Source: Paenibacillus pabuli
Lineage (GTDB): Bacteria; Bacillota; Bacilli; Paenibacillales; Paenibacillaceae
Assembly (NCBI RefSeq): GCF_039831995.1
Contig: NZ_JBDOIO010000005.1
Coordinates: forward strand, 186,001-250,000
Direction of reading: 5' to 3'
DNA length: 64,000 nt
In this document: positions 54,848 through 63,894 of the stretch, piece by piece
Layout: each line of letters starts with the position of its first letter
Position numbering within the stretch: position 1 is the stretch's first letter
Made by a program: the position numbers and the translations under genes
Notes under the pieces: model-generated
Told to the model about the DNA's origin: nothing
The model's input: only the letters and a program-made list of their open reading frames with translations
Database searches by the model: none

Positions 54848-56095
54848 CTAGTATTTCAAATCTGTGTACAGCGGGAATTGGTCTGTAAGTGCAGTTACTT
54901 CTGCACGAGCTTCATCCAGTTTCGCTGTATCTTTTGGATTTTTCAATGTTTTTGCAATGATCTTACCAATGGCAACCATAGCCTCTTCGTTCATACCGCG
55001 GGAAGTGGCTGCAGGAGTACCAATACGAATACCGCTCGTTACAAACGGGCTCGTCGGATCAAATGGAATTGCATTTTTGTTCACGGTAATACCGATGGAA
55101 TCGAGGACATGCTCAGCTTCCTTACCCGTGATGTTCACGCTGCGTGTGTCGATCAGCATCAAGTGGTTGTCTGTTCCGCCGGATACAATGTTCAATCCTT
55201 CGGCAATCAGTGTTTCAGCCAAAACCTGAGCGTTCTTCACTACGTTTTGTGCGTAAGTTTTGAATGAAGGCTGCAGGGCTTCACCCAGTGCTACCGCTTT
55301 GGAAGCGATAACGTGCATCAAAGGTCCACCTTGGGAGCCTGGGAATACCGCTTTATCAATCGCAGCTGCCCAGGATTTGCGGCACAGGATCATACCGCCA
55401 CGAGGTCCGCGCAGCGTTTTGTGTGTTGTCGTTGTAACAAAATGGGCATGTGGAACCGGGCTCGGATGCAATCCGGCAGCAACCAGTCCTGCAATGTGGG
55501 CCATGTCTACCATAAACAATGCACCTACGTCGTTGGCGATGGAAGCCAATTTTTCAAAATCAATCGTACGCGGATATGCACTTGCACCTGCAACGATCAG
55601 ACGAGGACGGTGCTTGAACGCTGCTTTGCGCACTTCATCGTAATCGATCAGGAACGTATCTTCCTGCACGCCATATGCCACGAAGTTGTACAGCAAACCG
55701 GATGCATTCACCGGGCTGCCGTGAGTCAGGTGTCCACCATGAGCAAGGTTCATGCCCAGTACCGTGTCGCCAGGTTTCAGCGCTGCAAGGTATACTGCCA
55801 TATTCGCTTGTGCTCCGGAGTGAGGCTGTACGTTTACATGTTCAGCTCCGAACAGTTCCTTCGCGCGGTCACGTGCGATATCTTCCACGACATCCACGTG
55901 CTCGCAACCACCATAATAACGTTTGCCCGGGTATCCTTCTGCGTACTTGTTCGTCAGTACAGAACCAAGCGCCTCAATTACCGCTTCACTTACGATGTTC
56001 TCGGATGCAATCAGCTCAATGTTGTTCTGTTGACGTTTCAACTCCAAATTCATCGCTTCAAGTACTGCAGGGTCATTCTTACGCAATTGTTCCAT
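54848..56095 (-). CDS. glyA: Serine hydroxymethyltransferase
   Basis: 415 residues, full length. The PLP-lysine motif [16 protein letters not shown] and N-terminal [15 protein letters not shown] are clear. It converts serine and tetrahydrofolate to glycine and methylene-THF. GGGAGGAATTTAAAC precedes the ATG. Upstream lies repeat copy B, then ywlG, as in Bacillus. Confidence 0.98.
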   Translation of the reverse strand: MEQLRKNDPAVLEAMNLELKRQQNNIELIASENIVSEAVIEALGSVLTNKYAEGYPGKRYYGGCEHVDVVEDIARDRAKELFGAEHVNVQPHSGAQANMAVYLAALKPGDTVLGMNLAHGGHLTHGSPVNASGLLYNFVAYGVQEDTFLIDYDEVRKAAFKHRPRLIVAGASAYPRTIDFEKLASIANDVGALFMVDMAHIAGLVAAGLHPSPVPHAHFVTTTTHKTLRGPRGGMILCRKSWAAAIDKAVFPGSQGGPLMHVIASKAVALGEALQPSFKTYAQNVVKNAQVLAETLIAEGLNIVSGGTDNHLMLIDTRSVNITGKEAEHVLDSIGITVNKNAIPFDPTSPFVTSGIRIGTPAATSRGMNEEAMVAIGKIIAKTLKNPKDTAKLDEARAEVTALTDQFPLYTDLKY

Positions 56096-56143
56096 GTTTA
56101 AATTCCTCCCAGTATATTAGTGAAGTTATAAAGCAAAATTGAT

Positions 56144-56291
56144 GTTTACACGAAAACGGAGAGTGCAGGACCAATCTAAAGAAACGAAGTGGTCGCCTTT
56201 ATCACCGGATTCCCCCTTAAAAAGGGATTCAAAAAATCTGGGGATAACAGCGATCGGAAGATGGTTCTGCAATCGGAGTTAGGAGTGTAAC
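56144..56291 (+). repeat. Dispersed hairpin element, copy B
   Basis: About 148 nt between ywlG and glyA, bounded by GTTTACAC (56144-56151) and GTGTAAC (56285-56291). The core hairpin is TTATCACCGGATT (56199-56211) with AATCTGGGGATAA (56235-56247) and an inner CCCTT-AAA-AAGGG stem. It is preceded by GAAACGAAGTGGTCGCC and followed by AACAGCGATCGGAAG. Confidence 0.82.
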
Positions 56292-56323
56292 CTTTCAGTT
56301 TCGCTTTATAGTAGGTTGAAGAT

Positions 56324-56917
56324 TTAGTCGCAAAATGTCGAATCTGGTTGCTCTTCCATCTGATACACCGCGCGTTCGCCGCCAATCAACTTCGGACGGG
56401 TCAAGGCTGTGGTCACACGGGCTTCCCCGATGTAGCGAAGCGTTGTACGGAAAGGGACTGCCACATGCCGTAAGTGCATGCCAATCATCGTTTCCCCGAT
56501 ATCCACTCCCGCATGAGCCTGCACATGTTCAGCAAGGCAAGGATCACTCAGCGAACGATATGCTGCGGATGCCATGGAACCGCCTGCCTTGGGAACGGGT
56601 ACCGCGCCCACTTCAGTCAAACCAAGACGTGTGAGCAGTGAACGCTCCATTACCAGTGCGCGGTTCAAGTGTTCACAACACTGAAATACAGGCTCGAAGC
56701 CAAATTCCTGCTGTACTTCGCGAATACCGGCAAGAAGCTGCTGTGCCACATCCACCGCACCACTCGTACCAATTTTTTGGCCAGCGACCTCGCTTGTGCT
56801 TGTACCGATCACAATGATCTGTCCAGGTCCAAGCTGTCCGGCAAGTGCCAGTTCACGCAGAATGGATACGGTCTGTTCCTGCAATCCGGGTTGTTCTGAA
56901 TCTAACTCAATAGTCAT
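56324..56917 (-). CDS. ywlG: YwlG family protein (DUF436 / TIGR01440)
   Basis: 197 residues from the ATG at 56917 (GGGAGGCGATAGG upstream; frame open to 56956). It contains IVIGTSTSEVAGQKIGT, FQCCEHLNRALVME and GVDIGETMIGMHLRHVAVP, all characteristic of the family. Function unknown. Position next to glyA as in Bacillus. Confidence 0.92.
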   Translation of the reverse strand: MTIELDSEQPGLQEQTVSILRELALAGQLGPGQIIVIGTSTSEVAGQKIGTSGAVDVAQQLLAGIREVQQEFGFEPVFQCCEHLNRALVMERSLLTRLGLTEVGAVPVPKAGGSMASAAYRSLSDPCLAEHVQAHAGVDIGETMIGMHLRHVAVPFRTTLRYIGEARVTTALTRPKLIGGERAVYQMEEQPDSTFCD

Positions 56918-56956
56918 CCTATCGCCTCCCGATAAAATCATGCCTGACTTCCTCAC

Positions 56957-57279
56957 GGCTGCCCGCTCTTGTCTTCATGCACGGCATTTCAGGTACTATT
57001 ATAGCGAATAATCAGATGAAAGACGAAAAAAAGAGCAGTCTGCGGGTATCGCAGAATTGCTCTTTTGCCCAGGCGACCGGCCGTTTGTTCCGGTGCTCCA
57101 TTGTGGTTGTGCCCACTTCGTCGCCAGTTACACCGGATCCCTGTTTTCCCCTTCATCATAAAACAACCCACGCTTAAAATCAACGGGTAATTTACATTAC
57201 ATGTCCGTTTTTGCACTAGAAAAGTAGTTTGGAGATTCAATTGTCACTGTCCATTTACATTGCCCTGTACAATCCCGGT
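56957..57279. other. Intergenic region where Bacillus has rpiB
   Basis: About 320 nt between ywlG and ywlE with no gene; it holds the terminator at 57026-57066. An 83-codon minus frame runs through that terminator and is not credible. In B. subtilis rpiB (ywlF) sits here; nothing of it was recognised. Confidence 0.5.
57026..57066 (-). terminator. Intrinsic terminator downstream of ywlE
   Basis: Interrupted stem AAAAGAGCA + TCTGCG paired with CGCAGA + TGCTCTTTT, then a T tract on the minus strand. It is 214 nt past the ywlE stop. Confidence 0.85.
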
Positions 57280-57852
57280 TTATCCTAACTTGTCCAGGAG
57301 GCGATCCAGTGCGGTTCTGATCTCCGCAGCGGCGATATTGTAATCGTCACGACTGCCACCGAACGGGTCAGATATATCAAAGCTTGGAATACGCTGCCGG
57401 ATCTCAATCGCGCGCTCACGCTCTGACGCCAGAATCTCCTGACCCAGTGCACGTTTCAGCTCCAGTGTTGCAAACAGGCTGTCCAGTTCCTGGAGATCAT
57501 CCAGGACCTGCTCATCGTTCTCCACATACTCTTTCAGCGTATACGTTTTGTGAACCGAGTCCGGGAAAACCTGCAGGACATGCTGTTTATGGCTGCGCGT
57601 CAACGTAAGAACCAGATCGGCCCATCCAATCAGGCTCGCACTAAGCTGCGTGGAATGCTCTGGCCCCTCCGCCTGATGATCTCTTAGTACTGCTTCGGCA
57701 TGACGGGAAATCGGCATACCGGATGCTGCAGCCACGCCTGCAGAACGAACCTCCACCTGAATGCCCCGTTCCGATGCCAATTTGCGCAAAAGCCCCTCCG
57801 CCATGGGGCTGCGGCACGTATTTCCTGTACATACAAACAAAATATGTTTCAT
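57280..57852 (-). CDS. ywlE: Protein arginine phosphatase YwlE-like (LMW-PTP fold)
   Basis: 190 residues from the ATG at 57852 (GGAGG 8 nt upstream). The P-loop FVCTGNTCRSPMAEG has Cys8 and Arg14, and Thr12 where tyrosine phosphatases have Ile; that Thr sets arginine specificity in B. subtilis YwlE. The acid Asp is in SFDISDPFGGSRDDY. It counteracts the McsB arginine kinase. It is about 40 residues longer than the Bacillus enzyme, with an extra helical stretch before the Asp loop (VENDEQVLDDLQELDSLF and onward). Synteny supports the name. Confidence 0.9.
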   Translation of the reverse strand: MKHILFVCTGNTCRSPMAEGLLRKLASERGIQVEVRSAGVAAASGMPISRHAEAVLRDHQAEGPEHSTQLSASLIGWADLVLTLTRSHKQHVLQVFPDSVHKTYTLKEYVENDEQVLDDLQELDSLFATLELKRALGQEILASERERAIEIRQRIPSFDISDPFGGSRDDYNIAAAEIRTALDRLLDKLG

Positions 57853-57974
57853 TGTGATAGCCTCCCCATTTCGCAAATGTTGTCGAATAATGCAATATTT
57901 TAATTTTAAATGAAGAAAATTTAAAGAGTATCGTTATGACTGCACAAGGCTGCCAACGTCCTGCTCTATGACTA

Positions 57975-58535
57975 TTAAAAAATAAACAGCAGTCCAAACG
58001 CAAGCAGGATGGCTCCGCCGATGGCTTCACCATAATCGCCAAGATTTTGGCTTACTCGTCTACCCAGCAGCAGACCCATCACGGACATGATTCCACCGCA
58101 TGCGCCAAAGGCAAGTACCGTCAGTACCAGATCACTGCTAAACATGCCGAGAGACACCCCAACGGAAAACGAATCCACACTCACACTGAGTGAAAATAAA
58201 ATCACACCTAACATGGAGCGATGATCCACCAGCTTGGTGTCGCCTTCACGAAATGCATTCAGTATCATGTGGCCCCCGAGCAGAACGAGCAATCCGCCTG
58301 CGGCATACGTCGTAATATCTCCAAGAAGTGAACTGACGTATTTCCCCGTGTACATACCGATCAGCGGCATGATGACATGGAACAGGGCCGTGACAAAACT
58401 GATTCGCAGCACGTCCCGCAAACGAATGCCTTTCATGCCGATCCCAATACCCAGCGAGAAGGCATCCAGCCCAAGGGCGACGGCCATAATCAAAATGGTT
58501 ACCAACTGCCCCAAATGGGCAGACACATCCCACAT
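57975..58535 (-). CDS. mntP: Manganese efflux pump MntP family
   Basis: 186 residues from the second of two close ATGs (GGGGGT 7 nt upstream). It has six membrane helices in two repeats, each carrying an Asp motif: ALGLDAFSLGIGIG and SVSVDSFSVGVSLG. MntP exports Mn2+. The upstream 50 nt contain an inverted repeat (58561-58589) that may be an operator. No Mn2+ riboswitch (yybP-ykoY) was recognised. Confidence 0.9.
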   Translation of the reverse strand: MWDVSAHLGQLVTILIMAVALGLDAFSLGIGIGMKGIRLRDVLRISFVTALFHVIMPLIGMYTGKYVSSLLGDITTYAAGGLLVLLGGHMILNAFREGDTKLVDHRSMLGVILFSLSVSVDSFSVGVSLGMFSSDLVLTVLAFGACGGIMSVMGLLLGRRVSQNLGDYGEAIGGAILLAFGLLFIF

Positions 58536-58560
58536 TCCCATACCCCCAAGTCACGTAAAG

Positions 58561-58589
58561 GTTCTTGTACACGATATGCGGACAAGAAC
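58561..58589. promoter_or_regulatory. Inverted repeat upstream of mntP
   Basis: GTTCTTGT (58561-58568) and ACAAGAAC (58582-58589), perfect 8-bp arms 13 nt apart, ending 26 nt before the mntP start. It is a candidate operator or hairpin; it does not match a site I know for MntR. Confidence 0.45.
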
Positions 58590-58662
58590 ACAAACATGAC
58601 GGGAGATAGAGAATGAATAGTCAAGCAGAGACGCAGGCAGGCCTGGCTAAAGAAGATTGGTT

Positions 58663-58740
58663 TAATCGGCAGGCTGTAGTGGTGTTCGAAGGCACAACCT
58701 GCCGATTAGGCGGACCGGAGAAACATCGTCAGCTCCGGTC
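58663..58740. repeat. Two consecutive hairpins between sua5 and mntP
   Basis: TAATCGGCAGG (58663-58673) with CCTGCCGATTA (58698-58708), then GACCGGAG (58713-58720) with CTCCGGTC (58733-58740). No T-rich tract follows on either strand, so these are not standard terminators, though they lie just after the sua5 stop. Confidence 0.5.
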
Positions 58741-58746
58741 ATGGTG

Positions 58747-59970
58747 CTACTGGTTACCAACCTGTATCAGCTGGTGACCCGCAGCTTTGAGCAGCCGGTT
58801 CATGACGGCTGCACCCAGCCCTTCGCGTGAGCAGGCTTCAGCCACAATATATGTGGCGCCCTGCTCATCGCAGCTGCGCAGCGCGGCATACAGCCGGCGC
58901 GCTGCTTCTTCAAGCTCGCTGGCATTGCCCAGCGAGAACACGGCATCGGCGCGGTACTGCTCCGCGTGCTCAGCGAACGCCAGCACCGCGGTGCGCTCTC
59001 CGCGCTGCGCCGCCTCCGCGAGGGCGGCGCTGATCCAGGCAGCCACAGCTGGCGGCGGCCCCTCTACCACGCACAGCGCTCCTGTGGGCGCATAGTGCGT
59101 GTACTTCATGCCCGGCGAGCGCGGCGCCGGGCTGTCATCGCCAGCGGGCCCTTCGGCGAGAATCGCCGGGTCCGTGGCGACACGGGCGGCAACGGCGGAC
59201 AACTGTTCCGCCGTAATGCCGCCAGGGCGCAGGATGGTGACGTTACCGTCGTCACCGACCTGCACCACCGTGGACTCGACGCCCACCCCAGTAGGGCCGC
59301 CGTCCACAATGCCGCCGATGCGGCCAGCCAGATCCTCGCTCACATGTGAAGCGAGAGTCGGACTTGGCCGCCCGGAGCGGTTAGCGCTTGGCGCGGCCAC
59401 CGGACAAGCAGCCGCACCAAGCAGCTGCAGAGCCACCGGGTGATCCGGCATGCGCACGGCCACCGTATCCAGACCAGCAGTAACCCGCGGGGATACTGCA
59501 CCTGGCTTAACAGGCAGCACAAGCGTAAGCGGCCCCGGCCAAAAGGATTCAATCAGTGCTTCCGCCGCTTCATTGACTTCCGTAACCAGCGAGTCCAGCT
59601 GGTCTCGATGTGCAATGTGCACGATCAGCGGATTGTCTGATGGGCGGCCTTTGGCTTCAAATATAGCCTCAACCGCGGCTGTACTGCGCGCATCTGCGCC
59701 CAAACCGTATACCGTTTCCGTCGGGAACGCCACGGTCTGACCTTGACGAATGCAGGCTGCGGCAGCCTGCAAGTCGGCGAGCGCCTGCTGATAGGCGCTC
59801 TCTTTTTTCTCATCAGATCCCTGTTTCTCAAGTTCACTCATAACCAAATTACCCACGACATGTGGATGTTTCTCACTCAACAATGCTCTGACATCCCACA
59901 CAGGGGTAACCAGCTCTTCTTGGGCTTCCGAATCTTTGTTACCTGTGTATTGGTCTTGTTCTCTATTCAT
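58747..59970 (-). CDS. ywlC: L-threonylcarbamoyladenylate synthase (Sua5/YwlC)
   Basis: 407 residues from the ATG at 59970; the frame is open to 60018 and a later ATG at 59841 is possible, since no site is close. The YrdC domain starts at about residue 75 (GQTVAFPTETVYGLGADA, KGRPSDNPLIVHI, VAVRMPDHPVA, APSANRSGRPSPT) and the Sua5 C-terminal domain follows after PAPRSPGMKYTHYAP. It makes the TC-AMP precursor of t6A37 in tRNA. The second half is unusually GC-rich for the window. The N-terminal extension (about 50 residues) looks poorly conserved. Confidence 0.93.
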   Translation of the reverse strand: MNREQDQYTGNKDSEAQEELVTPVWDVRALLSEKHPHVVGNLVMSELEKQGSDEKKESAYQQALADLQAAAACIRQGQTVAFPTETVYGLGADARSTAAVEAIFEAKGRPSDNPLIVHIAHRDQLDSLVTEVNEAAEALIESFWPGPLTLVLPVKPGAVSPRVTAGLDTVAVRMPDHPVALQLLGAAACPVAAPSANRSGRPSPTLASHVSEDLAGRIGGIVDGGPTGVGVESTVVQVGDDGNVTILRPGGITAEQLSAVAARVATDPAILAEGPAGDDSPAPRSPGMKYTHYAPTGALCVVEGPPPAVAAWISAALAEAAQRGERTAVLAFAEHAEQYRADAVFSLGNASELEEAARRLYAALRSCDEQGATYIVAEACSREGLGAAVMNRLLKAAGHQLIQVGNQ

Positions 59971-60140
59971 ATATTCATCATCCCTAAACTCCAATAGGTT
60001 AGTAACCGCCAGGCTCAACCTTGCGGTAGCTGTCTTGTTTCAATTTCGAATACCTATAATTATAGCATATCTGTTCAACCTAAGAATCGGCTCAGTACTT
60101 CTCCTGCACCCCCCATATTTTAAGCAGGAGAGCGTTCCAT

Positions 60141-60186
60141 AAAAAAAGAATCAAAAGGGCAGCTCCCTGAGTCGAAGTCGCCCTTC
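60141..60186 (-). terminator. Probable terminator of spoIIR
   Basis: AAGGGCGAC paired with GCTGCCCTT around a long loop, then a T-rich tract on the minus strand; weaker than the other terminators. Confidence 0.55.
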
Positions 60187-60207
60187 ACTATGAATACCTT
60201 ACAGAAT

Positions 60208-60870
60208 TTATGCAAACAGCCCGGCTACCCAATCCCATAGTTTAACCGCCAGATCCACCAAGAAGAAACGCGCTTCCGGTGCCGCCCCCTGAACAGATGC
60301 TTCGGCATCTCCAGGCTCAGCTGCTGCGGCTGCAGATACGGTAGACGGATTCGCCAGCGCATCTCCCGTACTCGCATCAATGAAGCACAATGGCGGGAAC
60401 AGCACACACCACCAATTCTGACCTTCTCCTTCTCCCAGTGTTATACGCACTGATTCATAATCTCCTGCGGGATATACCGTGCCTCCATATAGTTTGGTAG
60501 GGAACGGGACAACACCAAGCTCCACCTGGTACGGGTAGTCCAGTCCACGGCTTGCCAGTTCTTCTCCCACCCGATCTTCGATTTCAGACAAATGCTCACG
60601 AATGACATGGCGTGCTTCATCCAGACTTTGCGGATTATCCAGCGCTGTAACCCACTCGCTCATCTGGGCAACCACGGCATCCCGAATCTCGCGTTTCACC
60701 AGTTGATCCCCTGGTGCATCCGAATTTGCAAGAATCCGCAAACGGATGGATTGCTCCGGAATCGCTGTAGCAGCTACAGCTGCATCCGTCTTTTGACCTT
60801 CCCACATCATAATAATCATCATAAGACAAACGATAATAAGTCCAATTTGTTTCACTGTTCTTCTGCTCAT
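60208..60870 (-). CDS. spoIIR: Stage II sporulation protein SpoIIR
   Basis: 220 residues from the ATG at 60870 (GGGGGAG 6 nt upstream; frame open to 60969). A signal/membrane segment (VKQIGLIIVCLMMIIMMW) is followed by the SpoIIR domain: SIRLRILANSDAPGDQLVKREIRDAV, YPYQVELGVVPFPTKLYGG and WWCVLFPPLCFID. It is secreted by the forespore under SigF and triggers SpoIIGA to process pro-SigE. The C-terminus has an Ala/Glu-rich insert (about residues 175-198) before the last hydrophobic stretch. Confidence 0.94.
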   Translation of the reverse strand: MSRRTVKQIGLIIVCLMMIIMMWEGQKTDAAVAATAIPEQSIRLRILANSDAPGDQLVKREIRDAVVAQMSEWVTALDNPQSLDEARHVIREHLSEIEDRVGEELASRGLDYPYQVELGVVPFPTKLYGGTVYPAGDYESVRITLGEGEGQNWWCVLFPPLCFIDASTGDALANPSTVSAAAAAEPGDAEASVQGAAPEARFFLVDLAVKLWDWVAGLFA

Positions 60871-61119
60871 CCCGTTCTCCCCCTCGGCTCCCGTGGTCAT
60901 GTTCCCTGCAACTCTCTCATGTCTATCAGTATGCCCGGAAGAGACAGAAGTAAACCTAGCATAAACCATAAATCTAGTAAATTCATTCTCTAATTTTACT
61001 GTTGTTCAGCGGAATTAAGAAAAGGCCGACCACATCTGTTTACAGAGTGAATCAGCCACGTTTCCGAATGAAATTGAACCTTATGCTGTAAAGCTATCGA
61101 TGCATATCCCTCTCCATGC

Positions 61120-62340
61120 TTACACCGCTCTCTTTTCTTTCCTGAGCAAATGCAATAACCGTTCTGGCAAGCCGGGCTTCTGCTCCCCAAGCAGCAGGTC
61201 ATCTTCCTCTTCCTGTCCATACAATTTAATGCTCATGACCAGTCCGATACAGGCCATATTAATAAGCAATGAAGTCCCGCCATAACTGATAAACGGAAGA
61301 GTAATTCCTGTTAGCGGCATCAGTCCGAGGAACGCCCCAATGTTTTCAAACACTTGGTACAGCAGCATGCCGATAATGCCTACAATAATGACTGGTCCTG
61401 CCCGATCTTTGCATTCCAGGCCAATCAGCACCATTCGGTGAATAAGAATAAAGTAAAGTAGCAAAAGCACCGACGCCCCAACAAAACCGAATTCCTCAGC
61501 AATAACGACAAAAATGGAATCCGAATACGTATACGGCACACGTCCGCTTTGCACGGAAGTCCCTTGCAAATACCCCTTACCGATAATGCCTCCTGACCCT
61601 ATAGCCAAGCCGGCATTTTTGGTGTGCCAAGTTGCCTTGGATGTGGCCTTTTCCGGTACAAGCCAGGGATCGATCCGTTCCGCCCAGTGTTCACGGTCGA
61701 CCTTTTCGAGAAAGGTAAAGATCTCATCGTGATACGTCGTGTAGGCTTTGACAAAACCAAAGAAGGTTGCACCAACAATGACGAGGCCAATGATCGCGTG
61801 TTTCAGCTTGATATTACCGATCCAGAATACCGCTGCCAAAATGACGACGTAACCCAGCGCGTTACCCAAATCATTTTGAATCATGACGAGTGCAAACGGA
61901 ATAAATGCCCAGCATCCGATAGGGACGACATCTCTCCAAAAACCTAGCATGTTCCTTTGCCGCTTCACAAGCAAATGTGCGAGAAATAGGATCAGGATCA
62001 TCTTGAACAACTCTGCAGGTTGAAACGAAAGATTTTCCCCAAGTTTGATCCAGCCATTGGCATTATTAATAGGTCCCCCTACAAAGTTGACGAGAACAAG
62101 CAGAATGATTCCTATGCCATACAAATAAAATGCATACTTCACATACAGCTTGTAATTCACTAATCCGATACCCAACACAGCGACAAATCCTATGAAGTAA
62201 AATAACAAGGTTTTGATATGATGCCTGGCCAAAGTGGCATCCGTCTGCGTACCACTATAAATGGCGAACACACTTACGATCATCAGCAAAAACAATACAA
62301 AAAGAATAACGCCGTCCATCTTCTTCAGCATTCTCAACAT
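61120..62340 (-). CDS. RodA/FtsW-family peptidoglycan polymerase, copy 1
   Basis: 406 residues from the ATG at 62340 (GGGAGGACG upstream, spacing about 12). About ten membrane helices; the SEDS signatures NDLGNALGYVVIL, KNAGLAIGSGGIIGKGYLQG, FIFVVIAEEFGFVGA-like and PLTGITLPFISYGGTSLL are present. It polymerises glycan strands with a class B PBP and, with Mbl, directs elongation. It is about 60% like the following paralogue by eye. It is the downstream member of a tandem pair. Confidence 0.9.
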   Translation of the reverse strand: MLRMLKKMDGVILFVLFLLMIVSVFAIYSGTQTDATLARHHIKTLLFYFIGFVAVLGIGLVNYKLYVKYAFYLYGIGIILLVLVNFVGGPINNANGWIKLGENLSFQPAELFKMILILFLAHLLVKRQRNMLGFWRDVVPIGCWAFIPFALVMIQNDLGNALGYVVILAAVFWIGNIKLKHAIIGLVIVGATFFGFVKAYTTYHDEIFTFLEKVDREHWAERIDPWLVPEKATSKATWHTKNAGLAIGSGGIIGKGYLQGTSVQSGRVPYTYSDSIFVVIAEEFGFVGASVLLLLYFILIHRMVLIGLECKDRAGPVIIVGIIGMLLYQVFENIGAFLGLMPLTGITLPFISYGGTSLLINMACIGLVMSIKLYGQEEEDDLLLGEQKPGLPERLLHLLRKEKRAV

Positions 62341-62490
62341 GATTTCAATCGTCCTCCCGGGTACCCAAATCCACATTTCCATATTATCTCAGTAATTACC
62401 ATTATATAAAAGAGAGCTTTCAATTGGAAATTTTAATCACTAGGCGGGGAATGGATTACAACTCACCTGACCAGCACAAAGAATCTAGCA

Positions 62491-62547
62491 AAAGAAAAAC
62501 CCTGGAAGAGTCAGCTCCAAATGGATTGGATTGATCTTTCCAGGGTT
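62491..62547 (-). terminator. Terminator between the two RodA/FtsW genes
   Basis: Perfect 10-bp stem AACCCTGGAA/TTCCAGGGTT enclosing 30 nt, followed by a T-rich tract on the minus strand. It suggests the two genes are separate transcripts. Confidence 0.85.
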
Positions 62548-62588
62548 CTATGTCTAACTCATTTTGATTATGGAACACGGTAAAAGGA

Positions 62589-63809
62589 TTACTGTTCCTG
62601 CTGGGACGGTTTCCTTCTGAACAACTTGAGGACGATATCCGTAATCCCCGGTTGTTCGGCAGAGCCCAGAATATCCTCGTTCTCTTCCGTGTGAACCTTG
62701 ATACTCATCACGATCCCCATACTGATCATGTTAATCATGATTGAGGTACCACCCGAACTGATAAACGGCAACGTAATCCCTGTCAGCGGCATCAGACCAA
62801 TAAATGGACCGATATTGACAAAAATCTGGTACAGCAGCATCGCTATAATGCCGACAATGAGATAAGGCCCTGCGCGATCTTTACATTCGAGCGCTATAAG
62901 TACCAGCCTGTGGATGAGAATAAAGTACAGCAGCAGCAGCACTGAAGCACCTACAAACCCAAACTCCTCCCCAATCTGCACAAAGATCGAGTCGGCATAA
63001 GCTAGCGGTACCCGATTGGATTGAATCGTTGTACCTTCCAAGTATCCTTTACCGCTAATGCCCCCAGAACCAATCGCCAGCTTCGCGTTATAGGTCTGCC
63101 AGAGCACATCTCTGGAAGTCTGATCCGGTACGAGCCATGGATCGAAACGATCCGCCCAGTGTGAACGCCCAACATCCTTCAGAAATTTGACAATTTCATC
63201 ATGATAATGAATGTAAGCCTGTATACCGCCGACAAAAGCAACCACTGCGATAATAAAACCAATAAGGGCATGAGTGAATTTAATATTACCGATCCATAAC
63301 AGTCCCACGAGAATAATTACATAACTCAAAGCATTCCCCAAGTCATTTTGAAGTAATACGAGTAGTAATGGCGGCAAAACACAGAGTGAGACCGGAATGA
63401 CATCACGTCCAAAATAAAGCGGACGATTCTTCTTTCGGGCCAATAAGGCCGATAAGAACACAATCAGGCACAGCTTGAACAATTCAGCAGGCTGCAAACT
63501 TACACCGAATATAGATAACCAGCCCTTTGCCCCATAATACTCTTTACCAAAGAACATAACAAAAATAAGCAACAGCATACCTACGCCGTAGATATACAGA
63601 TAATTTTTGATGATGAATTTGTAATTAACCATCGACATCCCAAAAAAGACCACGAAACCCAAAATATAATACATAACGGCACTCTTCGTGAGTCCCTCCA
63701 GCTTTGGACGGCCAAAGGTCGTACTATAAATCGACAAAATACTGATAACCATCAATATAACCAAGATAAAAACAATCGAATAGTCTATCTTTTTGAATTT
63801 ATGCAGCAT
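62589..63809 (-). CDS. RodA/FtsW-family peptidoglycan polymerase, copy 2
   Basis: 406 residues from the ATG at 63809; an in-frame TTG six codons earlier (63825-63827) is less likely. Same domain layout and length as the neighbouring copy: NDLGNALSYVIIL, YNAKLAIGSGGISGKGYLEG, PLTGITLPFISSGGTSIM. Its cytoplasmic tail (AEQPGITDIVLKLFRRKPS) resembles that of copy 1. The repeat DPWLVPDQTSRD / DPWLVPEKATSK in the outer loop is also shared. Likely a tandem duplication. Confidence 0.9.
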   Translation of the reverse strand: MLHKFKKIDYSIVFILVILMVISILSIYSTTFGRPKLEGLTKSAVMYYILGFVVFFGMSMVNYKFIIKNYLYIYGVGMLLLIFVMFFGKEYYGAKGWLSIFGVSLQPAELFKLCLIVFLSALLARKKNRPLYFGRDVIPVSLCVLPPLLLVLLQNDLGNALSYVIILVGLLWIGNIKFTHALIGFIIAVVAFVGGIQAYIHYHDEIVKFLKDVGRSHWADRFDPWLVPDQTSRDVLWQTYNAKLAIGSGGISGKGYLEGTTIQSNRVPLAYADSIFVQIGEEFGFVGASVLLLLYFILIHRLVLIALECKDRAGPYLIVGIIAMLLYQIFVNIGPFIGLMPLTGITLPFISSGGTSIMINMISMGIVMSIKVHTEENEDILGSAEQPGITDIVLKLFRRKPSQQEQ

Positions 63810-63894
63810 GTAGTTATGTTCCCCCAAGCATTCAGCAATCTTCGGTATATCTCATTGTAGAGGATTTCACGGCAAAAAGAAAACCCGCGGAACC

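Noticed and set aside
57095..57150. Possible fifth, decayed copy of the hairpin element
   Set aside because: A short stretch (TCGCC...TACACCGGATCCC) resembles the 5' part, but the second arm and the 3' box are missing.
56989..57240. 83-codon minus-strand frame between ywlG and ywlE
   Set aside because: It runs straight through the terminator at 57026-57066 and has no plausible protein sequence.
58542..58620. Manganese riboswitch (yybP-ykoY) upstream of mntP
   Set aside because: The leader is too short and lacks the conserved loops of that family.
58613..58777. 54-codon plus-strand frame with GGGAG just upstream of ATG, between mntP and sua5
   Set aside because: It would be the only plus-strand gene, overlaps the end of sua5 and consists largely of the two hairpins; probably chance.
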